From contig JAQGEQ010000048.1 of the NCBI GenBank assembly GCA_034620365.1, positions 434,001-498,000 of the forward strand: a DNA stretch of 64,000 bases, written 5' to 3'. Under the pieces are notes generated by a model. That model was not told the origin of the DNA, made no database searches, and saw only the letters and a program-made list of their open reading frames with translations. Both the position numbers and the translations under genes were made by a program. Shown one piece after another: positions 16,691 through 28,221 of this stretch; positions within the stretch are counted from its first letter, which is position 1, and each line of letters begins with the position of its first letter. The stretch comes from Pegea sp. RAD2-039. Its lineage: Eukaryota > Chordata > Thaliacea > Salpida > Salpidae.

Positions 16691-16900
16691 TTATTTAGTT
16701 GATAAATAAATGCATTTAATAATGTTACTGGTTGGGCGAATAGAATACGAATTTGAGATTTGGTTGGCAAGCATTTTAGCAGCAGTGTCAATTTGAAACA
16801 TAGATAAGTTTGCTTGAATGAGCTGACCTCGTATCAACTGTTGTAGTAGCCATTCAAAGACTCGCTTAACCTTATCTACACCCTCTTTTTGCATTGGCAA
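16691..16900 (-). CDS. Unrecognised 69-aa frame in the 3' flank of the TSC22-family gene
   Basis: The frame starts MPMQKEGVDKVKRVFEWLLQ and is predicted helical and glutamine/leucine-rich. It lies between the TSC22-family stop and its likely poly(A) site, on the same strand. A T-rich tract and CAAAAAG precede it and could act as an acceptor, so an alternative terminal exon is possible. It may equally be a chance frame in the 3' UTR. Confidence 0.2.
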   Translation of the reverse strand: MPMQKEGVDKVKRVFEWLLQQLIRGQLIQANLSMFQIDTAAKMLANQISNSYSIRPTSNIIKCIYLSTK

Positions 16901-17245
16901 CTTTCAAAATCAACTTTCACCAGCATTATTAAAGAAAAGAAATTACCAAAGGAAAATGTAAGCTGCCATGATGATGTGGCCAGGAGTACAGATGTCCAAA
17001 CGATAATCAGATGAGCCAAAGATCTACTTTTATGAAAAAGAAAATATAAACGAGTAGAAGATAGAAAGAGAAAAATGACTTCTGTGAATGAAGTGAAAAC
17101 AACTTGTGCTTAGAACAGCACTTTAATAAACACGTCATCAGATACAACGTCAACTTGTTGGTTGTTGCAACAACTAGAAAAGCAGATCACTTTGATGATA
17201 ACAAATAAAAATAAGAAGCAAATAGTAGCAGCAAGTGGTGGGTCG

Positions 17246-20200
17246 CTACGAGTTAGAAGCCTGCGTGCTTTGTTCTGTAGTCGTCACCAAAGTAGGTGAA
17301 ACTGGACCTGACGTCGTATTTTGGATTCCACCAGTAATTTGAGAGTGCTGACCATGTAGTGGTTGAGCTGGTTGCTGCTGCATATGCAGAGTAACATTAG
17401 AACTTGCAGAATTGAAGAAGTTTGCTTGTTGCGTGGTTTGTTGAGGCTGTTGCTTGAGTAGCTGTGAGTCGCCAGAGTTAGTCGTTATCGTATTTGAAGT
17501 CATCTTGTTTGGATAAAAAGTCGGCTGCAATTTGCTGGCTGGTTGATTGTTACTTTGCAGTGGTGGTTGTCGTGATACATGGATGTTATTCACCATTTGC
17601 TGGTTTCCAGCTTGCAACTGAGGAAGCTTCTGTTGAAGTCTTGGTTGCTGTTGCTGGTTGAAATGGCTGGCTGGTAATTGTTGCTGGTACTGTACTGGTT
17701 GTTGTACTGATTGTGACTGGTATTGCGTTTGAGGTGGCTGCTGCTGGTACTGCTTTTGCTGAGTTGGTTGCTGGTGGTAGGCTGATTGCAGCAGGGAGGG
17801 TAGTTGTTGCTTTGCTGGTTGCATTTGTTGCTTTTGAGTTGGTAGCTGCTGCTGCATTGGTAATTGTGGTGGTTTTTGTTGCTGATATTGTACTTGTGGT
17901 TGTTGGTATTGTTGTTGAGATGGTGGCTGATACTGGTGATGCTGTGATGGTAGTACTTTATTTTGATGAAGTATGAGCGGGTGTTGGGGTGGTGGTTTCT
18001 GCTGGTTTGCTTGCTGCTTTTGATGGTGTAATTGCTGCAGATGCATTTGAGCATTGGTTTGTATTTGATGTTGAGTGGTATTTGATGCCAACGTAGAAAC
18101 TTGTTGCTGTTGTAGTTGTGGATGATGTAGTTGCCTGTTAGGATTCTGCAAACATGACATCTTTATTAAATATTCGAGATTTTATTTGAAATTACTGGGA
18201 CAGGTTTGTTAGATGGATTTGCAGCTGAAGTTTTTACTCCAGCACCAGCTACTGCACTATTAGTTTGAAGAACTTGTTGAAGCCCAGAAGTCTGTTGCTG
18301 CATCTGACCTACAAACCATCATTTTTATAATTCACAAAACAAACAAGTTGAATGAGACAAATAAAAATGAAATAATTTTGTATGATGCAAAATTTTACTC
18401 ATCAAGAAATCGTGAGACACCAGTTGAGGCACTCACTGAAATTATTTAATAAAATTTCACCAACAATATGACAAATAAAAACACTTTATCAAAGCTGATC
18501 ACTTTCAAATTTTATGATTTAGTAAAGTTGGTAATCTTTACGAATGTTCTTGTAACTACTGACGAAACCACTAATGAAATATAACTACAAACTTTTGGTC
18601 ATTTGTTGTCCAGTTAGATGGGACTGGTTTGGAGGCACGGGGTAAGCATAAGCAGTACCAAGATTAGATGGCTGAAAGACAAATAAAATGAGACTCGTGA
18701 AAATTGAAGTTGTTAAAAGAACTCACAGGTTTAGTTTGATGAAGGCTCTGTGAATATAGTGGTTGGGTGTTGGCAGTTGCTTTCTTTATCATTGAAGGAT
18801 TTGCAGCCTAAAAAATTTGACTGTTAATCAGATTTGTGGATGAAAGTAAAGAAAACTTGCTCGAAAGCAAACACCAAATACTCGACATTTTAAAATTCCA
18901 AAAAGTAAGAGATAAAAAGAAAGAGTTTTAGTAAATCGAGTAAAAAAATTTGCCAAGCGAAGTTGTTGGAATTATAAACACATCTGAAGAAGAAGAGAGG
19001 TTTTATAAACCACAAACAATAAAATCAATCATAACTAAGTTACTCTATCCACACAAGAGGTTTCAAAAGCTTCCAAAATGGCATTCGAAAAAGTTATGAA
19101 CAAATACTCACGTAATATTCATTAAGCTTATGATGGAAGAGAGTTACTACATCCGCAGGAGCAACAGATTTCAAAATATCAAACTCCATTTTAGTCCTTA
19201 TCAGATCTTCTTGTAACTCGTGGACACGATCAAACAACTCGGCAACTTCACAACCAATCGAAAACGTCAGATGTTGCTTCACCAAATCCTGTTTCGAACA
19301 AACTCAAATTAACTTTCTCATATCGAGCAAGAATGATTAAAATAATTTCGCGTAAAATTCAGTTTTTATTGAACTGAAAAAAGAAAACATAAATTTTTAG
19401 GATAACAATTTGAATATCGACTTTCAGCTTTGGAGTTTGATAAAGTGTTAAAGCAAACTGCATTCAAATAAGAATTGAATAGAGATCAGTTTGGTGGTAA
19501 TTGAATGATGTTTTCGGACAACTGAAACATCACTAATTGTTTAACTGGTGTTCTGGTTAGTTAAGGAACCATATTTCAATGAATTAGTCGGAAATTGGTC
19601 ATTCAATGGTTGGAAAATTTGAGCTGGTCACTAGGAAAGGTTCTTTTCATTTCTAATTTTAATTTGAAGTAGAAAATAAATAAGTAACCAAACGTGAAAT
19701 AGTAAAAGCAGACTGGATACACGCCATTAATGATTTCACATCAAAATATTGAAAAATAGAAAGTTTAGGAAAAGCACTGCAGCCTATAAAATATTGAAGC
19801 TTTGAAAATAGAATATTTTTTGTAGACTGATGTCAGGAAAAGGTAGAAAATATAAAGATTGTTCATCACACTAATGATAAATATGGCAATCAATCTTTAT
19901 GTGAGTTCTAGCACATGAGTCCTCAACATCCGGGCATCTAACTTCAAGTTTGTATGATTGTTTAGATCATTAGTTGGTAATATTACTTCAACATTTAGAG
20001 GAATTTTTAAGAGGTTAAGAAACCAAACTATAAAAAGTATTTTTTTAAATAAACTACCTCAGTAGTATAAACTGAGTCTTCTATATAAATTTGGAACTAA
20101 ATATTGGAAAGCTTCTTTTATAATACTAAGATAGAGATAATTTCAGAGGATATAGAAAGATTTGGCAACCACGATAGATATCAATTGTGACCATTCGACA

Positions 20201-23200
20201 ACAAATTTGAGCAGATTGGAAAATATATTTCAAATACTAAGAAAGTTGGATGATGTAATTGATTTTCAACAACAGTTTAAACATTGAAATGATTGAAATT
20301 AAATATCTTGAATAATCGGCAAAAAACTGGACAAATGTCAAAAAAAGAAATCGTATTTAAGCGAGAAAACTACTTGATAATATCAGATTGAACATCAAGT
20401 AGTTAAACAAACAAATTAAAAAGTTATTTGGTTAAAGACTGAGATATATCTCAGTACTCACCATGGCTTGACCAATTCGGTTCTCAATTCGGAGAGAGCG
20501 CTGAGTTTCTCTGCAAAGACAATTAAATATAGGAATTAGCTAAACAGATAAACCGTAAACAAACACAATATTGGCACATAAGTTGCTAACAGGCGCCAAC
20601 CTGATATTTATTTATGAAAGATATAAGCAGAGAGAAATTGTTGGAAAATTTAATGGAGATATCCGGAGATGTGAATTTCTCAAACCATTATCGAGAAAAA
20701 ACTTATCAGCAAATATATAAAGAAAAAACTCCAGATAAAAAAAACATTTCTCAGCAAGTTACGATATTTATATTTGAAGACGTAGAAAGAACTTGACAGT
20801 AATTTGTAGAATATTCTTTTTATTTTAAAAAAAATTTTACAAATGAAAGAAGCTGTTAAAAAAATTAAGAATTATCTAATTTTTAGTAAGGAATCCTCAG
20901 CCTATGAATAATTTAATAAACATTACTAATACCAACGCTGTCTTCAGCGGGCAGGTATTGCTACAGAGACAGACAAACATTTAATTTGAGAATAATTAAC
21001 ATATCATAAAATTGGTTAGATAAACATGTCAGCTTTGAAGGCTGATAAAAAATCAAAAACAAGAATAAGATAAAAGATTGTTTGGCAAATTAAATAAGAT
21101 GAAAAAATAAGTAGTTTAGTTGAAGGTGATTTCTAATGAATCAAAAAGTCTTTAAATACAGAAAGGATATTTGATATAATTTACAATTGTTGTAATATAT
21201 GAAGGCGAAGAAACCGAAGTTGGCATCGGGCGTTTGCTTCTAGGCAAATTAGATTATTACCTCTAATATAATTAGTGAAGCCATCATAAAGGTTAGTTTT
21301 ACGACAAAAAATTGAGAATAGATAAATTATTTCACTTTGTATTATGCGAAAAAGATAATAACTAGTGAATAAAGATAAGTTTACTTCCTTATCACTAAAA
21401 TATCAGGCTTAACACCACTAGTGACACAAGTTAAATAAAAATGTGAAAAAATATTTTCGTGATTTCATTTGAACTACAAATGTTAGGATTGGACATCATA
21501 GAAAAAGTTGAAAAAGTTATGAGAAAGAACTTGAGAAATTAGTAAGACGCTAACACTTCAGATTTAGATATCTTATTCAAAATAACTATCTTCTTCAAAT
21601 GAATATTAGTATTTAAGAGAAAAAGTTATTACAACTACAAATTAAAAATTTGATAAACTAGTGAGTGAATATAAACCATAAAACCATCATTCATTCTTAA
21701 CTGTGATTAAGATACTTCATATACTATAGAGTAGTCTAAAAAGAGAAAAGAGAAGAAACAAAGATGTATCGTGCTAGATAAATACTATTTAGTAAATTGT
21801 ATCTTCAGATCAAAGATAAGACACAAATTTCACCAAAAACTCGCCAAATGATGACAATAAAAAACCTTTTGTTGATGTTTAGTTTATTTTAAACAAAAAC
21901 TTACTATTGCTTTAACATATATCATCTACATCATATTACTATCAATAGTAATGATAAGTTACCAGATGTTGTTACGTAATTAGAAAATTAAAAACTATAA
22001 ATAAAGTAGTTCCAGCATTTCTTTTGAAGTAAGTTGAAGGTATGACCAAATGGTGATTATTTGACAATTTAAATCATTTGAATTAAATCATGAAAAGACG
22101 TCGACTACAACTAAATCAGTGACTCACTACCAGAAGCAGTTTCAAACCAAAGCTTTTCTTACAAGTGTAAAAAAAAGGTGATAAAACTGAAAGCAATTTA
22201 AGAGCATATGGAAAAATATCTTTATCAATATGTAACAACACAAAGCAAATAACACCAGCAACATGATAGGAATTATTTTTATCACCACAATAATTGGGTT
22301 AGTTGTAGCCAACTAATAAATGTGGTAGGAAATTGGTATGAACGTCTTCACCTTGCAGATGCATACAAACTGCTTATAAGCATATACAAGAGTTAAATGG
22401 AAACGAAGATAGAAAATCAATTGAAATTTATTTTATATAAATACCAAACTCATACTTTTCTTTGTATTTATCTTGTTTAACTTCAAAATAAATGTCAACA
22501 AGTATTAAAACTCAATTGAAGCATCGAAAGTTTCCTTTAAAGTAGTTGAAAGTTAAGAGAAAAATTTCTGGGAGATTATCTTTTGATGACTTAAGAATAT
22601 TAGAAATCAAATGTAAGAAGTTTAAGTTAAGTTTAAAGTTATAAATATTCAACCTGTTTAATGGTAGATTCGGATTTTGTTGACGATTTATCTTTTTTGA
22701 TATTTAGATAAATGAATTGACTTAAAAATGAATAATCACCTACATAATGATTTGAAAAATGCGTCATTCTTAATAAAATATTTCACATTTTTTCTAAACA
22801 GTAAGAAAAACAATATTTGAGAACTCTAGGTCTTTTTTAAAGGGATGTTTTTCAAACATATCTTGCTTATTCTTTAGATATAAAAAAACTTGAATAAATA
22901 TCAAAAGGTTAAGGAAAAATAAAAAGCTGAAAATTACGAACAAATGTAAAAGTGACTACCACAAAAACTACTTTCAATGTTCATCAGCTTGAATTACTGC
23001 TTCAATTATTCAACTGAATAAAATTATCGGATTTTAAGCAACTAAAGTGTAAGAAGTGATAAAAATATAGCAGCTGAAGTTACAACAACATGATATTAAG
23101 CTGATGAAAAGAAGCAGTAAACAATATTTGCAGATATTTGCTTCGAACCCACCTTTCTTCGCGTCCATCGACGGAGTAATCTGAAAATGACGACCACTGA

Positions 23201-25072
23201 GCCTGTGGGGTCGCTGCACTGAAACTCTTAATCGAGTCAGTATCTGTTGTATCCGCTCGTAAGTTACTGAATAAAAAGGATAATAAATTGTAAACTTGTT
23301 GATGATTCGATATCAACTTCAGCGGATGTGGGTTTTAAAAAGTTTTTTTTCTGACACACTTCTAAATGTATGCAGCAAATGACAAGAGAAGATAAATTTC
23401 GAAAAAAAACTTAATAATTAAAGAAGTTTTAGTGTTGGTATAATCTGTTAATTATGCGCTACAAAACCTTATTTGTTAAACAGTAAAACAAACAAAAGTT
23501 TTTATCATAAAGTTACAGTTGCCTAAAGTCATATTGCTGAAAAGATTTAATTCCATTTTAAGAAAAGTGAAAAATGTTCAGCTGAACAAAATGACAATAA
23601 AAAAACTGAATTAATAGAAAAAAACCCAGATACTCACTCGCCAGTTACTTTGTAATCATCTAGCTTGGAAGGTTTTATTCCAGCTGCTTTACGAGCTTCT
23701 GTATCGTAATTAACAGATGAAGAACTAGCTGATTGTTGAATAGTCAATGGTAAAGTTGGATTCATGGTGGTTGGAATGTGTGTGGATTGTACATCTCGTT
23801 GTATAGATGAGCTGGAGTCTGAATGTTGTAATGTATATGAACTTGAACTGGCTACAATTGAATAATTTGGTCCAGAAACACTGTTTGCAACAGGATTAAC
23901 TAACTGTTGAGGGTCGGTAGGACCAATTTTAAGAGTACTAGCCGACTGTGTGAGGTTAGCATAGCATGGAGAATGTAAGTCTAAGTAGTCGATACAATTC
24001 CATCGGTTTTTGGTTCGATGAACTGGGTTGTGGGTGTCTCGTTTGACAAACTTGTAGTTTCGCAAAGCCGTTTTGGCAGGGGTTGCTGTTGTTGTGGTAG
24101 TTGTATTTTTTGCAGTTGTAGTTATAGTAGATACTACTGCAGGTGTGGGGGCTTGTGTTGCTTCACATATAGAGTCCTGGCTTTTTTGAGGTTTCAGATG
24201 AGCCTAAAAAGAACATTTAGGTAAGATATTAATCAAGTAATCGCTTATGATGTTACTTTAGGTAAAGCGTTAGCGGTTGCAACTTTATTTTGGTCCAATG
24301 AAACTGCAGCAGGTTGAGATTTGGTTTGGTCAGCTATCTGAGTTGGTTGAGGTACGTTTTCAGATTGAAGAACGATATTTATAGTGTCTTCAGATGCAGT
24401 ACTCTCTTGATCATGATCAACATCTGTTGTTCTCGAGTAAGAGATGTCGGAATAAGATGCATGTGAGACATCAAGATCATCCGCGCTTTCATCTCCGTCA
24501 TCTTTTACTCCAGTTATCACAAACCCTCCCTTTTTTTTGGGAAGAGTTGACCTAAAAATCATATTTTTTAATCCTCAATTATTTGACTGAAAATTAAAAG
24601 AGTTTCAAAAAGTAGTTTATGATTGAAAATAGAAATATTTGAGTGCCCAAAAAGAGCAATTACAAAAAAGTTTGATGGAAATTAGAGACATTTTGGTTTT
24701 TAATGACTTACAACAAAACTTGAACTTTTTTTATATCAAATTGATGACTTATTAACAAACAAATTTTAATTTTTTCTTTTAAATTCAGATTTAAATATTA
24801 CAAAAAAAAACTTTTTTTATCATTCTGCATAAAACATTTTGAAAGTTAACAAATAAATATTGAATTATTAATATATACTTAATATTTATAATTCATTCAT
24901 CAACTTACATGTTATTATCAGGAGGCGTGCCTGAAACTTTCAATGTAGGAATTAGCAAACTCTTTTCCTGAAAAATTGCTGAAGCAGGCGAAGCAGCTTT
25001 CATATCTAAGGGTTTATTTCCAATTTTAGACCCATTGATTGGTATAGCTCGTGATTTTGGTTGATTATTCAT
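17246..25072 (-). CDS. TSC22D1: TSC22 domain family protein (Bunched-A / TSC22D long-form type) with an internal TSC box and long Gln-rich tail
   Basis: A leucine-zipper regulator related to Drosophila bunched and vertebrate TSC22D1/2/4 long isoforms, which act in transcription and growth control. Coding exons: 25072-24909, 24551-24257, 24203-23638, 23266-23153, 20510-20462, 19288-19112, 18807-18727, 18671-18593, 18308-18196, 18145-17246. They sum to 2538 nt (845 aa) in one frame. Conserved motif 1 is LPKKKGGFVITGV (residues about 58-70). Motif 2 is LRNYKFVKRD...NRWNCIDYLD (about 200-230). The TSC box runs from RIENRIGQAM across the 20462/19288 junction into DLVKQHLTFSIGCEVAELFD and the zipper (about 388-445). 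Residues 456-845 are mainly Q, with P, H and S. In known relatives the box is close to the C-terminus, so this tail is unusual. The zipper is divergent. The paralogue symbol is a best guess. Confidence 0.9.
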
Positions 25073-28000
25073 TTTAAAACAATATCCATTATACTAACTC
25101 CAAAACTACTATAAAAGTCTAACCAGACAAAATATTATAAATTTAAAATGATTCTCCACTCATAATTTTATTTGCCAAAACATTTTATTCCATTTGATAA
25201 TTAGAAATCAATCTAGAAAAAAAGCTCCAATAATCAGACTTGACATTTTCATTACATTTATGGAAAGTACTTAGAATTTGAACTCATTAATTTTAAACAT
25301 ATACAAAAAAACAATTTCAAAAAAAAGTGAACAAAATAAATGTAGCTTCTCATTATAAAGCAATATACAAAACAACAAATAAAGTCTAGAAATGATCTCA
25401 TGAACATAACACAAAAGTTAAAGGGAAATAAGATTAACATTAAAAAATGAGTTCACAAAGCTGCTTAAAATAAAGATCAAAATCAAAAGATCTAAAAAAT
25501 CTTATGAACATTTTACAATACAAAAATTTTATATAATTATAGATCTGAAAATAAATTACAAATGCAATTTAATTTCATAACCACATTTATTAACAGATTA
25601 AGCAGTAAATCAAAAATTTTATACTAATAATCTAATATGATTAATCTATTCAGGTTTTATTACTAGTTGCTTTAAAGTAAATTATAGTTTCAACTTATCA
25701 AAAATAAAAAGAAATACCAATTACTTAGATGTTACTACATAGAATTGGTTTTTTAGCCAAATAATAGAAGTCCATAAATTTTAAGATAAGTTTTAACTTT
25801 TTGAACCACTTCGAAAAGAAACACCATTTTAAAAAGTTTAATAAAAATTTTACTTAAAAAATAGTTCTCAAAGTTTAATAAAAGATAAAAAAAGGTCAAT
25901 TTAAACAAAGACTAAAAAACGTATAAATAAAATAAAAAAATATTAAAAAATAATATTTCCGTTTGAATGTCACTTAGATATAATCTTTATATAACATAAT
26001 TATAAACTTAAATAATAAATCTATATACTATACAAAATAAAATATATTAAATGATATACTTTTTCTAAATTTACTATAAAATCAGTTTTAATTCTGTAGT
26101 TAGTTGAACTTTTACACATATATAATAAAAAAGAATATCATAAGCATCTTTAGTAAGAGATCACTTAGATCTGTAGAATAAAAACTACATTTAGAGCTGA
26201 TATAAAATTGATTAGAGAAGCTTAATAGTTATAAGATTTTAAAAGATGTAGCAATAGTTGTCTATAAAAAGTAAAAAAATAGTTTACTAAAATTTAAAAA
26301 AAAAGTAAATAATCTAAAACATTAATCTATAAACTAAGTTTGAAATTGATAAAAAAATCATAATTGGCAATATATCTAATGTTAATAGTTTAATATTAGT
26401 CGAAAAACAATTTTTTAAACTAAACAATCAAACTAAAGTATTCATAACAAACAATAAAAAGAAATAAGTACCTTGTTCACTAAATAAACTAAAAAATCAA
26501 CTTATTCAAAGCATATTTCAGCTGAAATAAAATGTATAGACCAATCAAAAGTTATATATCATATGAAATTTAGAATTTGTAATCACTCTAAAAATTTTTA
26601 AGAAACTATACATAAATGAGAAATTAGTAATAAAACATCATAAGTGTACTCATCTTAAATAAGCATTACCACACAACTAAAGTTCTTAAATCTACATTTA
26701 AGCCATTACTTAAAAAATAGTCTTTAATCATTTTAAAAGAGTTAACAAAAGGACACATTAGCAACAACACATAATATAGCATTAATAATACTCATTAAAA
26801 TCTTAAAGAATTAAAAACATTCAATGAAAAATAATCAAATGAAACATAAAAATAGGACATTAAAACTGGTGTTAGTATAACCCTATCTAAATTAACAAGT
26901 AATAGAGACATCAAAGCGGTTAACAAAGATAAAAGTTGTATGCTTCTAAAAAATATGAAAAGAATATTGATGAGATAATCCCCTATTGCACAATAAGCCT
27001 GCCATACAAATAAGAATACTAACACCTAAAAGATAATTAAATTTATTCAAACTAAATTGAAATATATTTCATAATAAACAACACGTTATAGTAATAAAGA
27101 AAACTAAGCTATAAGAATAACAAAAAAGTTGATTGTTTTAATGATTTTTAGTTAGGATTGATTGTCACAACCTAAAAAACCTAACTTGATTCAGAATAAT
27201 AACCTGCTTTTATTTAATTGGTAGATAAATTTAAACATATTCTATTTATACTGATCATATAACATAAATATACATTTTTGATAAACATCAAATAAGTTAA
27301 CAACATACTTTTTTTTCTTTTAATTTAAAAAAGAAATAAAAACATTTACAAGTGTATTTATATATTTATAAATTAGAAAATTATTCTACAAAATCAAAAA
27401 GCTAAATTCATCAACATAAATTTATACTAAATTTAAGCAAACTAATAAACCTATAATTAAATCTATATTTGCAGAACAAATTAATGAAAAAGACTATATT
27501 TTGATCAAAAGCAACAAATAAAAATAGATCAACTTAATTTGAAGAAAATTAAAAGCAAAATTTATTAATTACCAAACTTATTCAAGTAAGTATCTAAAAA
27601 GCTTAATATAAATTTTTTTTTAGATTAAACGAAATTTCAAAAATAAAATAATATGATGCAAAAATAACATTCTATAAAATTATTTGATTATTATTTTGAC
27701 AAATCTTTATATTGGCCAAGCATAAAACATTGTGAAATAACAAAAACGAAATTTTAATATGTTACTGTTGAACAGATATATAAGCATTATAAAACTTTAA
27801 ATATTAAATAAATTTCTTTAAAAACTAAACCACAATTTTAGTTCATAAATTTAAATGAAAAGTTTCTTGCAATGCAATAGAAAATTTATGTTTGAAATAT
27901 AAACCTTTTATACTAAATTAGTAGAAATTTAATTAACTCAGATAGTTAGCTATGAAAAATTATTATAAATAGTCTAAAGTCTTAAAAAATATTTTAAGGA

Positions 28001-28139
28001 TAAAGCTAAAAAATGCAACTTAACAAATAATTTAATGACAAAATTTTATCTACACTGATAGCTTTAAGTTGCTAATAACTAATTACTTTTAATAAAAGTC
28101 AGTATAACGAACTAAACTCAGTTTTTTTCCAAACATAAG
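25073..28139. other. A-rich non-coding stretch upstream of the TSC22-family start codon
   Basis: No exon is visible. The + strand has a marked excess of A over T, as would be seen in T-rich introns of a minus-strand transcript. It may be a 5' UTR intron of the TSC22-family gene. Minus-strand frames at 25258-25440 and 26795-27025 are F/L/C-rich and look random. Confidence 0.35.
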
Positions 28140-28170
28140 TTCAGATAAACTCTTAAAGAGTTTATCTGAA
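28140..28170. repeat. Perfect 15-bp inverted repeat with a 1-base spacer
   Basis: The arm TTCAGATAAACTCTT is followed by one A and then the exact reverse complement. This is the most perfect long palindrome that I found. It lies at the edge of the A-rich stretch and is followed by a weaker CACTATAT...ATATAGTG inverted pair (about 28173-28220). It could be a cruciform, a MITE remnant or a transcript hairpin. Confidence 0.85.
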
Positions 28171-28221
28171 TTCACTATATTAACACTCACTGTGGGGCTT
28201 TCGCCATTATATATAGTGTAA

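Noticed and set aside
17713-17976. 87-aa + strand frame rich in A, V and L
   Set aside because: It is the antisense shadow of the CAG/CAA-rich glutamine tract of the TSC22-family last exon; the same holds for the other minus frame at 17590-18054.
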